Shown here: one piece after another, positions 37,095 to 47,544 of the stretch | Numbering within the stretch: the stretch's first letter is position 1 | Layout: each line of letters starts with the position of its first letter | Source of the DNA: Coemansia sp. RSA 487 | Lineage: Eukaryota; Kickxellomycota; Kickxellomycetes; Kickxellales; Kickxellaceae | Direction of reading: 5' to 3' | Length of the DNA stretch: 64,000 nucleotides | Assembly: GCA_027577595.1 (NCBI GenBank) | Contig: JANBRJ010000070.1 | Location: 26,895 to 90,894, forward strand | Notes under the pieces: generated by a model | What the model was told of the DNA's origin: nothing | Seen by the model: the letters and a program-made list of their open reading frames with translations, nothing else | Databases searched by the model: none | Made by a program: the position numbers and the translations under genes

Positions 37095-40000
37095 TTACGC
37101 ACCAGTGGCTACGTAGTACTCGTGCATCCTTGTCAGAACAGTACAAATGCTAGTGGCCTCTTCCTCGGTTGTAGCCTCCAGATCAATGGACTTTTCGCCA
37201 GTGTTCGCGCGGCGCGTTACAAACAAGCGAATCTTCTTGGGCGACTTTTGGTTGCGCTTGCAAATGATATTGCTCACATGGAAGGTAAGCGTCTTTGCAG
37301 ATTCGGTACGGTGGCCAGCAGGCATCAGCGTGACGACACCACCGTCGATGACCAGCGAGCGCTCGTGTCTGGTGAACATTTGTGCCCGGCGGAACACCCG
37401 GAATGTGTAGTAGATCGAAGACATTGCAGCCTCGCCGGACTCGCCAGCAATGGAGCCAGGTGCAGCACCGCTCTCGTCGGCCCGCTGCTGTCCGTATATC
37501 GGCGCAAGCTCCGAGTCCTGCGCGTCAGACGCTGCGCCTTCCAGCGTGGACTGTGCGGCACCGACTTTGTAGAGACATAGCTCAGTGCCATCGGGGATCT
37601 GCGACACGCGCATCTCTGCATCAAAGACCACAAACCCGGTAGCACCAATGACACCCAGTACGTAGCGGTCCTCTGAAAATGGCTTCTTGCGACACACTTG
37701 CGCAAGAACCATGCCCATCGTTGCTCCGGTGTCCGTCTCGACAGTTGTTGCGCGGAGAGACTCTTCGGCAGTCTTGGCCTCTCCCAGGATCCGGATCTTT
37801 AGCAGACGTGGCTCGCACAGTGCGGCTGCTATTTCTGCGGATGCGACATCCTGGACCACAATGGACTGGCTGGACAGCACGCCCTTGGTCAGTGGCGGCA
37901 GCATGCTTGTCTTGCGGCGATCAAGCAGCGAATTCCCTACGAAGATCCCAGCCATGCTGGTAGTGGCCATGCGCGACACTTGCAGCACAGCGGCAGTCGG
38001 CTGTGGCCGTGGCCCGGTCTTGTAGCGGATGTCTCGCTTGCCCGTGGCCAAACCAGGCGTTTCTTGCTGCAGCTTTTTCGGCATAGTGACAGCAGAGACA
38101 GGAGCTGATGGCATCAGTGACTTTGGACGAAGCATGCGAGGTGGGCGGCCAAGGCGCTCGCGAACGCCTTCGTTCTGCTTGACCTGATCAGGCGTGGCCA
38201 GGCACAGCGCTAGATCGTCGAACGCAAAGTTGGCCACAGGGCGCGTGCGCTCCAGGGCTGGCAGATCGTCGTCGACCTCGCCGTCCTCCACAATACGCAG
38301 CACCCACATCACAACATCCTGAGCATCGCCCGCAAGCTGTGGCTGGATGCTTTGTTCGACATATTGGAATAGTGCAAACCCGACTGCCTGCTCCACCGTT
38401 GCATTGCGCCGGACATGGATTTTAAGAGGCGCTGACTTTTCATCTTTGTGTTGCACAAATTGCAGGCTCACCTCTAGGAGGTTGCTGCTGTTGCTATTGC
38501 TGCTGTTGCTGTTGCTGTTGCTGCTGCCACCGACAGTGCTGAATTCCTCCGAGAATGGGTTGATCTGGACCTCTACTTTGCCAGATAACAGTGCTCCAAG
38601 TCCGGATGTCTTGGGCGGCGACGGGGGCACAAACTCGGGCATCGCAGAGCCACCACTGCCATCTGCATCGTCGGCACGGGGCTGGGACTTTCGCACAGAG
38701 CCCATGCTTTCCAGTCCAAACTCTAGTGCTCGCGAAGACATAAGCATGTCACCACTGCTGCTTGCTGGGCGCAGTGGATCCTGCCGTGACGCCGACCCAA
38801 GCCTTGCCACCATCGCCATTTGCGGCTCGTCCATCCCAGACCCAGCACCGGAGTGTAGCTCCCCCGAGGTGCCGCCTGAGATATGCGACCTGCTGCCTCG
38901 GGAGGACTGGCGGCCCTCGGGATCTGATATGCCTCTGGGACGCAGAGTACTAGCGTCTTCCGTCAGGTGATTATACTTGGTCCCAGACACAACGGTGGGT
39001 GTCGCTAGCGTGGCTGATAGTGGTGAGGATGCCGGTCCAAATGTGGCCAGCGCAGACGGCTTTGGTACAAATTTGGCAGCACGAGGCTTTTCCAGTTCGA
39101 CACCTACCGAGTCCTGGCGGCTCCTGATGCTCGAATTTGGACTGGCAGCCTGCGGACGAAGGCCACGGCCCAGCCCCAGCCCTATCAGTGCCGGAGTCCG
39201 TGACGACCCCTCGTCGCCCTCCAGATCAATGTCATCGTCACTGTCGTCGGCGCCAAACATCAGCGGGACCGGCGGGATCGGACACTGAACATTTGCTTTT
39301 GGAGGCGGGAACATGCTGATGGGTCGAAACCCTGCGCGCGGCCCATACCATGTCTGTGTGCCACCTCCACGACGCGAAAACGGCACACTGGCGTCGGCGC
39401 CATCGTCATCCTCATCGCTGCTATGGTCCCAGCTTGTGTCATGCGCCCCGCCAACCCATCCAGACGCCTGGTTAGTGCCTTGCTGCTGTTTGCGCCCAAA
39501 CGCATAGGCGCCCGCCCACTTGCTTCTACGAGCTGCATTGCTTGCCGCTCCTGCACCGCCAATGCCGCCGCCAGCTCCAATGCCACTTGGACCATGGCGC
39601 TTGGTAGGCAGAGTGACACTACGTTTCAGGCCGGAAGCAGCAGCGGCGGCCACGCGGTGATCGTCACGAAGGTTGGACAGAGGGATCTTGAACGCCAATT
39701 CCCCACGCCTGGCACGGAGCTCAATGCTTCCTGCGCTCTTCTTTGCTGGCCGCGTAGTGTTTTCGCGTCCCTGCATTTGGGATTGTTGAATCCCTGGCTC
39801 TACAGCTGCCGATGAGCCAGAACCTCCGTCCCTATACCTTGACTGGAGAGACGCGTCTGACTTGTTCTCACTCTCATTGCCATTCGATGTCTTTGGGCTC
39901 TGCTGCTTATGCGGAGGTTGGTACTGAAGGTCGTAGATGCTCTGTTGGCCGTTATTTTCGCCTTTCTCAAATATCGTCTTTACGTCGAAATCGATGCCGA

Positions 40001-40979
40001 GGGCGATCGCATCCCTTGATGACCCCTTGCGCAGCATCTCGGCCGGACGCTGCAACCGGATCGTCGCCATACTGTTGCTGTGCGTATGGCCCTGCTGTCG
40101 CCTGCGCTCTGTGGTTGTTGATGCAGGTACACTGCTTTCCGACCGCTGGTGGTGGATCGTGTCCAGCGAGCGGCGTGGTGGAACGACTATTGGCTTCGGC
40201 TCCCAGCCCTGGCGGCCGTCAACAATCGCTTCCTGTTCCCTGCCGCTAACGCCTCCAAGCCCTCCGCTGCCGCTTCCACCACCATCCGATAGCGATCCGC
40301 TAGAGTGGGCTACCTCTTGGAGCACAGGCAGCGGACGCGGGCGCACGGTATCGAAGCTGCGTCTGGTAGCAGTCAGCGGCTGCTGGTCCGCATCCTGCAC
40401 CCTGCCATGGGGTTCAATGTCTGCAAGCATCAGCTCGTGGTCCTGCGGCACGACGCCCAGCCCGACAACCTGGCCGCCTCCGCCAGTGGTCGGCGCAACC
40501 TTGGCGCTTCTGTTCGAGCGCTTGTTGCGTCCAGCATTACCCGCGCGATCCGGAAGGTGGCGGGCGTTTGGGGTCGGCATATCGACTCCATCGTTTCCAT
40601 TGCTAGCGCCATACGCACCCCACCGTGGAGCCGCTGGCCTGGAGTACATGTACCCCTCGTCGTACTCGATCTCGGGGCTACCTACTGCCTCTGTCTCTGG
40701 ATAGTACCCGCTGGCGGCGATGTACGGGTTGGCTGCTGCATTCTGTGCAACGTGGTGTCGTACCTCCGACGCCGATGTGTTGCGCCGCCCTGGTGGAGGC
40801 GTCGTCAGCGGCGACGGTACGCTTCCCTGCCGCATCCGTGTGCTTCCAAGCCCTGTGGTAGACGGTGCAATGGAGAGGTCATCGAAGGTCAGGATGCGCT
40901 CGCCTGTCGGGTCATTTGACCGCAGAAACGACACGCGTAGCTGGTATATCAGAAAGGCCGGGTCGTTTGCCAGCGCCAT
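37095..40979 (-). CDS. AVO1: TORC2 subunit Avo1/Sin1
   Basis: A 1294-residue protein. The N-terminal motif (residues 7-30: Ile-Tyr-Gln-Leu-Arg-Val-Ser-Phe-Leu-Arg with Asn-Asp-Pro-Thr-Gly-Glu-Arg) is the conserved Sin1/Avo1 start. A long disordered region rich in Ser, Gly and Arg follows (about 35-800), with a Ser/Asn repeat near 820. The CRIM domain, which selects TORC2 substrates such as AGC kinases, lies at about 830-925. A Ras-binding ubiquitin-like domain is at about 1058-1137. A C-terminal PH domain lies at about 1186-1290. All domains stand in the family order. TORC2 acts at the plasma membrane on actin, sphingolipids and cell integrity. The open frame extends 28 codons upstream of the chosen ATG (40979), but the family motif begins there. 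An acceptor-like TAATAG/CAG sequence lies just upstream, so a leader intron is possible. Confidence 0.93.
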   Translation of the reverse strand: MALANDPAFLIYQLRVSFLRSNDPTGERILTFDDLSIAPSTTGLGSTRMRQGSVPSPLTTPPPGRRNTSASEVRHHVAQNAAANPYIAASGYYPETEAVGSPEIEYDEGYMYSRPAAPRWGAYGASNGNDGVDMPTPNARHLPDRAGNAGRNKRSNRSAKVAPTTGGGGQVVGLGVVPQDHELMLADIEPHGRVQDADQQPLTATRRSFDTVRPRPLPVLQEVAHSSGSLSDGGGSGSGGLGGVSGREQEAIVDGRQGWEPKPIVVPPRRSLDTIHHQRSESSVPASTTTERRRQQGHTHSNSMATIRLQRPAEMLRKGSSRDAIALGIDFDVKTIFEKGENNGQQSIYDLQYQPPHKQQSPKTSNGNESENKSDASLQSRYRDGGSGSSAAVEPGIQQSQMQGRENTTRPAKKSAGSIELRARRGELAFKIPLSNLRDDHRVAAAAASGLKRSVTLPTKRHGPSGIGAGGGIGGAGAASNAARRSKWAGAYAFGRKQQQGTNQASGWVGGAHDTSWDHSSDEDDDGADASVPFSRRGGGTQTWYGPRAGFRPISMFPPPKANVQCPIPPVPLMFGADDSDDDIDLEGDEGSSRTPALIGLGLGRGLRPQAASPNSSIRSRQDSVGVELEKPRAAKFVPKPSALATFGPASSPLSATLATPTVVSGTKYNHLTEDASTLRPRGISDPEGRQSSRGSRSHISGGTSGELHSGAGSGMDEPQMAMVARLGSASRQDPLRPASSSGDMLMSSRALEFGLESMGSVRKSQPRADDADGSGGSAMPEFVPPSPPKTSGLGALLSGKVEVQINPFSEEFSTVGGSSNSNSNSSNSNSSNLLEVSLQFVQHKDEKSAPLKIHVRRNATVEQAVGFALFQYVEQSIQPQLAGDAQDVVMWVLRIVEDGEVDDDLPALERTRPVANFAFDDLALCLATPDQVKQNEGVRERLGRPPRMLRPKSLMPSAPVSAVTMPKKLQQETPGLATGKRDIRYKTGPRPQPTAAVLQVSRMATTSMAGIFVGNSLLDRRKTSMLPPLTKGVLSSQSIVVQDVASAEIAAALCEPRLLKIRILGEAKTAEESLRATTVETDTGATMGMVLAQVCRKKPFSEDRYVLGVIGATGFVVFDAEMRVSQIPDGTELCLYKVGAAQSTLEGAASDAQDSELAPIYGQQRADESGAAPGSIAGESGEAAMSSIYYTFRVFRRAQMFTRHERSLVIDGGVVTLMPAGHRTESAKTLTFHVSNIICKRNQKSPKKIRLFVTRRANTGEKSIDLEATTEEEATSICTVLTRMHEYYVATGA

Positions 40980-42550
40980 TTCTGCTATTATAGACGTGAG
41001 GAGTTGAATAAAAAAACAGATAGCCAAATTAGAGTGGCAATAGAAAAGAGCTTGAAAAAGCAATAACTAATAACCCAAAAAGTAAAATCCCACTATTTGG
41101 GAGAAAGGGAGGTTTGTATAGGACGAAGCATTCATGAATCACGCAAGCTTAAGCGAGCGACATTCAGGTTGTTTACAAGCGGAACCAAAGCCAATGCAGA
41201 AAATCAGAAAAGCAGACAAGAAAAAAAAGACTGAGCGTTAAAGTATTCAATCTGAAATACATAAAGAAACACACAGTAGCAGCAGTCTGTTTAGCTTTTC
41301 CACAGCAGCAGGAAGAGCCAGTGTCTTCTTTAGCTCTACTTTTTTATGTAAATTAAGGAATAAACATCACTTGTATCCACCACCACGGGGCACCGCACAA
41401 GTGTTCCCTCTTTTGAGGAGTCCACTACGACAGCCTGGATATGTGACACTTTATGAAGCTAGCAATAGCCAACATGGATGTTAAAGTGCTATTGTTCATC
41501 ATTTACATCCAGCATGCTTATGCTTGACTGGCGTAGTAGATGTTGAGACTGTAGCAGCCTTGCTTGCACTTGAGGCAGCTATGTGGTTGACCATTGTCAA
41601 TGGCTGGAAAAGTGTTAGTAGCGGAAGCAGTGGCAACAGCTGCATGTCTGGTAGAACAGCAAACTTGGACCAGTTGCTGCTGTTGCATTTGCTGCTGCTC
41701 TTTCTGGCATTGAAGAAGACACTGCTGCTTCTGATTGTGATAGCTCTGACACTCCTGAATCAGCTGCTGCTGTGTGTATGTGGCTATTCATGATACTATT
41801 GGACTTGTTGTTTGTGTTGTGCTTGGCACTCTAGTTTATTCTTATGTTAATGCTATTGTTGCTGGCAGCACTGGTTCTGATGATCATGTAGTTGCTGGCA
41901 TTGTGGTTGTTGTGGATGAAGATGATTCTGCTTCCAAAGCCATTGCTTTTTGCCCTTATTGTGCTTCTTCCTGGCCTACGTTCTGATGTCCTTTGTAAGA
42001 TAATGGTTTACATGGAGCTGGTTATGGTGAGTAGCAAGCTTCAAATGCCTGTGTAGAAACTGATCCTTGTTTATTTTGGTCTCTGGAGATTAGTAGAGGA
42101 TATCATCCTTTAACAGTTGCTATTCAAGTTTTGCTGTGAGTTTTCTTGTATAGAAAACCACAAACAGGCATATGAGGGCATTTTCAGCATCTATTTACAT
42201 AATGCTCCAAGAGCCTCAGCCTACAAATGTTGTATTGCATGAGTTATACTCAAGAATATTTTTCACAAGCTAATTGTATCAATTTTCAAACTTTTTATTG
42301 CCAATCCTAAGTTCACCACACCAAGCACAGCATGTGAGGCTATATTTATACAACCCCCTCCTTAATAATGGTGAATTCAATCAAAAAAAAGACTAGCAAT
42401 TAAAATCGTCACAACCCATATATCAAGAACTTGAAAGATCGAGTTGTACTATCGATTGCTTCAGCGAGTCTTTTTTGTTTTCAGTATTTATTTTGGCTTT
42501 TCTTCTAGATTTATAGTTTTTTGTACACAACAGAAAGCTGAGCTACCGCC
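40980..42550. other. Divergent region AVO1 / NUFIP1-like, 1.6 kb
   Basis: No intact gene is present. The part from 41520 to about 42360 has a low-complexity, repeat-rich texture with broken frames (see separate entry). The flanks presumably hold the promoters. The segment at 41101-41500 is unremarkable. Confidence 0.4.
41524..42360. pseudogene. Decayed low-complexity coding relic, class unknown
   Basis: This stretch is dense in TGC/CTG/TTG words, unlike the AT-rich spacers elsewhere. The minus strand, read in several frames, gives Gln/His/Cys-rich segments broken by stops, for example near 41540-41770. The plus strand gives hydrophobic frames (41524-41793 and 41774-41986), then broken segments to about 42360 such as Tyr-His-Pro-Leu-Thr-Val-Ala-Ile-Gln-Val-Leu-Leu near 42105. 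I cannot assign a family. A degenerate transposon or gene is the likeliest reading, but simple low-complexity sequence cannot be excluded. Confidence 0.3.
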
Positions 42551-43447
42551 ATGGGCTCCGCAGATGATTCTCCGCCCGATAATGCATCATTCTTCACATT
42601 CATGGACGCTGACAGTGGCGACAACAGAACCAAAAAGACGGTCCCCGCTTCACAGTCCCCTGCACTAGATGACTACATCGCAGCACACATTGTTACAGCA
42701 CCTCCTAAGCCAGCCCAGCCTGCTGTAACTGCCGCACATTCGCCACAACCAGCAGCCCGCAAGGAAACCAACAAGCCCACGTCTGCGGCGCTGCTTGATC
42801 AGATCCACCCGATGATCCGCAGCCGGCGACTCGACACGCCCGAGGAAATCGCAGCGTGGATCGCCGAGCGTCGAGCCAAGTACCCGACAGACGCCAATAT
42901 GCGACGCAAAGCTGACAGCACATATGTGTCAAACAAACGCAAACGGACAGCAACCGACGACGGCAATGGTGGCAAAACCACAATTGAGCCAAAAGACCGA
43001 CTGACTGCAGCAATGGCTCTGTATGGCACAATGGGGTCGGATAACGATGGCTCCGACGCGCACTCATCCGACGAAAGCGATGGAGCGCCAGAGTTGGCAC
43101 CCGCAAAGTCCCGCTTGCCAAGCACAGTGCCGTTCCGCGCTTCTGGCATCGCGCCAGGCGAGGATCGCCGCAAACTGCGCGTGTGCAAGTACTTTGCTCG
43201 TGGCTCGTGCAACCGTGGCACGGCGTGCCCGTTTTCGCACCCTAAATCTCTACAACAGGCGTGTGATGATGATCCAGTAGCTGATGCACCCGCTACGGTT
43301 CATCGCGCCCAACAGGGGCTCTTGCACCGCCTTCTAGCCAAAGATATTGAACGAGAAAACCACAGGATATTTCAATGCATACAGTACATTTGTGACAACG
43401 ACTTTTTGGGCGCTCCTGCCAGATACGATCTCTTGTACCAATCCTAG
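42551..43447 (+). CDS. NUFIP1-like protein with a CCCH zinc finger
   Basis: A 298-residue protein. At about 85-118 is the NUFIP1/Rsa1 conserved segment, recognised by Ile-Arg-Ser-Arg-Arg-Leu-Asp-Thr-Pro-Glu-Glu-Ile-Ala-Ala-Trp-Ile-Ala-Glu-Arg-Arg. At about 217-240 is a CCCH finger: Cys-Lys-Tyr-Phe-Ala-Arg-Gly-Ser-Cys-x5-Cys-x3-His. The rest is polar and partly acidic, with a C-terminal helix predicted from residue 255. NUFIP1 and yeast Rsa1 are scaffolds for assembly of box C/D small nucleolar RNPs, working with R2TP and Snu13. The CCCH finger implies direct RNA contact. Interaction with PDRG1-type co-chaperones is possible but not shown. The gene converges on PEX10, with only 112 bases between stops. 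Confidence 0.8.
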   Translation: MGSADDSPPDNASFFTFMDADSGDNRTKKTVPASQSPALDDYIAAHIVTAPPKPAQPAVTAAHSPQPAARKETNKPTSAALLDQIHPMIRSRRLDTPEEIAAWIAERRAKYPTDANMRRKADSTYVSNKRKRTATDDGNGGKTTIEPKDRLTAAMALYGTMGSDNDGSDAHSSDESDGAPELAPAKSRLPSTVPFRASGIAPGEDRRKLRVCKYFARGSCNRGTACPFSHPKSLQQACDDDPVADAPATVHRAQQGLLHRLLAKDIERENHRIFQCIQYICDNDFLGAPARYDLLYQS

Positions 43448-43559
43448 TTTCGTGTTCTATGGACCATTGACCAGAGCAAGTATCCACTAGATGCTCTCCT
43501 CCATTTGTTATGTCACTTCAACAAAAAATACATGAATTTATACTGGTTCTAAGGCGTAG

Positions 43560-44792
43560 CTAGTAGTTGAAGACTGGCAGTATTTGGTTCAGTTTGACAG
43601 GCTGCCGACACAGCGGGCATTCGGGGCGCGTCTGGCACCACTCGAATGCGCAGTTCCAACAGAACAGGTGGCCGCAAGGCGTTGCTGCCGTATTTCTGCG
43701 CACCGACAAGCACAGAGTGCATTTCTGCTGGCTCGACGTGAAGCGCCGGATTTGCTGAGCTTCGTCATCAGAGATCTGCAAACGCATACTCTTTTCCTCG
43801 AAATCACTTTGTCCTGAACCGCTGTCATGGTGGCTGTCGGAATCACCTGTCGGTTCAGATCCGTCCTTTTCGGTCTCATGCTCATCGGCAATTATGTCGC
43901 CAACCGCCTTGGCCCAGCAAACGTTGCTGCTCCTGTCAGCTCCATCACGATATTCATCCATTTCTTCTTCTTCTTCAACTTCGTCAATACCGCTGAGCAG
44001 CCCCCCCTTCCCGCTCTTCCACCACCATGCTTGTACAGCCGCCTGCACAGCTAGCTGCACGACAAGCAGAGCACCCAGAACCTCGTACCCAGCCGACTCC
44101 TCACCTTGCCGCAGCTTGCGGGTAAACACGTACCGGATCCCGGTCACCCGCTTTGCCACACTGTAGTACGCACCAGTGAAGTAGAATATGGCCAAATGGA
44201 CCATCGCCAGTTTGGCAAACCCACCAGACCGCTTTGCAATGGCATGAACCCAATCGACTGCGCGCTCAAGTCTTCCGGGAACCATCTGGCCACTTCTCAA
44301 CCGCTTGCGCTGTGCCCATCCACGCACCGCACCCAACAGTGGGCCAACAACCATTCCACTTCCGCCAGTCTGCAAAAGCGCCACCAGAAGCCGGCGTCCC
44401 AAGGACGGATATATCTGACGCCTATCGATTTGCACGATTCCGCAGTACTCTTCGCCCAGCGTCTGTGCCCCAGCTACGGTAGTCACCACGTAGTACACGG
44501 CTTGTGATACCGCATCCACAGTGCCCCGGTGCCGTGCGTAGTACCGCGTGCCTCGCGTCTGTTGCACCAGGTCGGCCAGCTCCGCCTGGATCCGCTGCTG
44601 ATAGTACATGTCCTTTTGCTCCGACCGCACGATATCTGGCTGCCCCGCAAATGGGAAATGGAATCCGCCGCGCAGACTTGTGACCCGGTTGAACGTACCT
44701 TCTAGCCGCCCGTCGTCATCGTCTTCGGTTATTACCTGCACATTCACTGAATTGTCGTCACTGGCAGCAGCGCTTTCGTTGGGCTGTGACAT
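43560..44792 (-). CDS. PEX10: Peroxisome biogenesis factor 10 (RING E3 ligase)
   Basis: A 410-residue peroxin. The N-terminal half carries the Pex2/Pex12-type domain (about 60-270): an Ala-Asp-Leu-Val-Gln-Gln helix, Gly-Glu-Glu-Tyr-Cys near 110, Leu-Gly-Arg-Arg-Leu region and hydrophobic helices such as Ala-Ile-Phe-Tyr-Phe-Thr-Gly-Ala-Tyr-Tyr, followed by Lys-Arg-Val-Thr-Gly-Ile-Arg-Tyr. An acidic loop follows. The C-terminal C3HC4 RING finger spans about 358-396 (Cys-Thr-Leu-Cys ... Cys-Gly-His-Leu-Phe-Cys ... Cys-Pro-Leu-Cys). With Pex2 and Pex12 it ubiquitinates the import receptor Pex5 for recycling at the peroxisomal membrane. An extra Glu/Asp-rich insert before the RING is lineage-specific. 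The open frame starts two codons earlier at TTG; the ATG at 44792 is chosen. Confidence 0.94.
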   Translation of the reverse strand: MSQPNESAAASDDNSVNVQVITEDDDDGRLEGTFNRVTSLRGGFHFPFAGQPDIVRSEQKDMYYQQRIQAELADLVQQTRGTRYYARHRGTVDAVSQAVYYVVTTVAGAQTLGEEYCGIVQIDRRQIYPSLGRRLLVALLQTGGSGMVVGPLLGAVRGWAQRKRLRSGQMVPGRLERAVDWVHAIAKRSGGFAKLAMVHLAIFYFTGAYYSVAKRVTGIRYVFTRKLRQGEESAGYEVLGALLVVQLAVQAAVQAWWWKSGKGGLLSGIDEVEEEEEMDEYRDGADRSSNVCWAKAVGDIIADEHETEKDGSEPTGDSDSHHDSGSGQSDFEEKSMRLQISDDEAQQIRRFTSSQQKCTLCLSVRRNTAATPCGHLFCWNCAFEWCQTRPECPLCRQPVKLNQILPVFNY

Positions 44793-45084
44793 TTCCAATA
44801 CGCTGGGGTGATTTCTTTTGTAGAATCGTAAAATAGAGGAATGTAGCTGAAGAAAGCAAGGTCGTAAATGGAAATTGTTGTTACAAAACTAGCGCAAAAA
44901 GAAAGAAAAAACATCACAATATTGTAGTGGTCAGCTAGAGACAGAAATGATAAGAATTGTCAAGACCAAAAACTCGTGGATAAAAGCGCAGCTGCAACTG
45001 GTTTTCCCGATCGCTTGCACGTGTTTGCTGAATGCTGTAGGTAACATTTGCCAGTGTTGGCTTGATGAAATCATAATGGAGAAT

Positions 45085-47544
45085 CTACTTCTTCGACCGG
45101 CGGCTGAACCACGACTTGCTCTTGCTAAGTGTGCCACCACTTGCTCCCTCACCCGGAGATCCCTTACTTCCGCTATGTTTTCTGCCCCTCATCGATCCTG
45201 ATCCTTCTGTTTCAGCCATAGTCACTGGTGGCACTGCACTGGACACTGCTAGTGGGTCTGCATTGGCATTCGTCTGCTTTCCCGGGACCGTCGTAAAGAA
45301 GCCGCCTGTCTGCATAGGTGTTGCGGTAGCTGACGGTGAAGGCCTGGTTGGCGTCATTTCTCCTGGCGCCATTGTTACAATAGGGCTCAGCTGCGAGGCA
45401 TCCATCTGTGTCTCGTACACTGGTCTGGTCGCGGCGATCAGTGGCGGAGGGCGTCTTGGCTCGGCAAACCGAGGCATCATTGGCCCAGTTCCGTTAGTCA
45501 GCACTGGCACATCCAAGGTCACTGCTGCTTTGGCCGAGCCGGCAAGATCTGGCATAGTCGTCGATCCGTGTAGCCCATTCACACGTGGTAGCGCACAGCT
45601 AGTCGCGTCGACCGCCGCATCGGGCTTGTCCTTCTTTATCGGACTGCCATGCTGTTGGTGCAATGGCCGCGGGAGGTCAAAGTCCATTGGATCAAAGTCG
45701 GTGCGCTCGTAAAACAATAGGTATCCGGACCCAAAGTTAGGAAAATCACCAAAATAGTTGCTCAGCTCATTCTCGCTGATAATCTCGACGCAATCGTCGT
45801 CGAACAGCACCCATTTGTCGCCGCTACGCACGATTGAGATGTAATGACCATGGACTTGGCCGCTGCCCAAGTGCACGACGATAGCACGTAGTGAGTACAG
45901 CACATCGTCAGTCTCCTCAGCTGTGTTGGGCACACGCAGCTCGGTCGGGAAGTTGACGCGGTACGAGAGCTTCACATACCTGCCCAAACCCTGGTGGTAC
46001 TTGAACCGCTTCAGGTGCAGCGCCAGTATGTTCGGCAGACGCTTTAGCCGCATCCGTCCTTCGGCCTCCTGCAACCCACCGCAGTTGTCACAGTAGAACT
46101 TGTCTTTGTGGCACAGCAGCTCGCCCGCCGCAAACTGGTTCAGGCAATTCGTCACCGATGTATTCTCGTGTATGTTCACCGACACGTCAAGCATCGTCTC
46201 ATCGCGGCTGGTAGTGTTTTCGCAGCTCAGGCACCGTATCTCATTCGTCAAAAGCCCCTCAAACAGCGTGTGCACCCAAGTGTTCCCGCGTAGTCTGTTG
46301 GGCCCATGCAGTGGTACGCCCGTGCACTCCTTGATATCTTTCTCCCGCTGGATTTTGTCGACGTTCTCGGCAATCTCGTTCAGAAAGTAGTAGAGGAACT
46401 CTTGCGCGTCCTGGTGTGCGTTGCTCTTAAACAGCTCGTTCGACTCTTTGAGCTTCGCAATAAACCGCTGCGGCGACAAACTGCCCGTGCGCTGCATCCG
46501 CGTCGAGATCAGCCAGAACAGGTCCTTTAACTCTGTAAACACTGTGCTGTCGATGCCGTACTTTGTTGCGCTGGAGATGTCCTCAGTGAGCAGGTCTATC
46601 ATCGCTCGCTCCGTCTTATGCGGCTGCTGCTGTTGCTGCAAGTCTGCGCTGTTGTCTTTTCCCTTTGTGTCCGCTGGTCCTGTGTTGTGGTGTGCACTAT
46701 GATTGTTGCTTGCATTCTCCAAAGAACCCAGTGGCTGATTCTCATTCCGACTGTCTGCGGATCCGCCATATGCGTTATCAGGAGCCGCAGCAGCAGCCAA
46801 ACCGGCCCCAGAATCGCTGTTTCTTTTGTCCTTCTTGCGCCGTAGCCCAGCCGCACGCTCCTTGAACGACGTCAATGCCCTACTTCTGCCACTTCCAGCC
46901 TCATGCCCCGATGACGATGAGGAGGGGTGGCGTATCCCAGCAATGGCTGCTCCACTATCATTGCCAGACGTGATCTGGCTATTCATAAGCGACAACCCTG
47001 GTGCCCGTCCTGTGCTCGCGGCGTCTGCGTTTCCAGTGATCGCCAAGGTACCCGCTGCATTGCTGCCGCCACCGCTACCACCTACTGCGTGTGGTGCTGT
47101 TGTTTTAGCAGAGCCAGTTGGTTCCTGTCGCCGCTGTGAGGTGCATGCGCTCAGAGAAGCCGGAGGGCTCCGTGGACACGGATAGTTGTTGACACAGTCC
47201 CTGAATGCACGGCAAAAGTACAGCGACTGCAAAACCGAGCTGCCATAGCAAATGTTTCCGACATTAACTAGTCCAATGTATCTGTCATCGTTATCTGGCC
47301 AGTCGGTGCCAGAAGTTCCGCTCGAGCCATTCCCCTATACAGCTCAAAGAGCGAGAAAGAGATAAAATATAGCCAAAAGTCCACATTAGCTGTGAACCCT
47401 GCAAAAGATAAAGAAAAGTTACAAGCCTTGCTCTGCGTGCACAAGATGAACCTGCTGCTTGATAGCTACCGTAAAAGTGTTTCCACTCGAATGAGCGCTC
47501 CCGCTGCCATTGGAACCGCCACTCATCCATTTCATAAACGACAT
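45085..47544 (-). CDS. UBP9: Ubiquitin carboxyl-terminal hydrolase, USP12/46 (Ubp9/13) type, two exons
   Basis: Exon 2 (complement 45085-47334) carries the catalytic domain. A proposed exon 1 (complement 47470-47544, 25 codons) joins in phase by a 135-base GT-AG intron with donor GTAGCT and acceptor TATAG. The total is 774 residues. The Cys box reads Gly-Leu-Val-Asn-Val-Gly-Asn-Ile-Cys-Tyr-Gly-Ser-Ser (Cys about 54); most members have Thr before the Cys and Asn after Cys-Tyr-x. Two Cys-x-x-Cys pairs form the finger (Cys-Leu-Ser-Cys and Cys-Asp-Asn-Cys). The His box contains His-Gly-His-Tyr-Ile-Ser-Ile-Val. The closest fit is USP12/46 (yeast Ubp9/13), a WD40-activated deubiquitinase acting in endocytic and mitochondrial processes. 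A roughly 160-residue disordered insert follows the Cys box and the C-terminal 200 residues are disordered. Exon 1 is less certain than exon 2. Confidence 0.88.
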
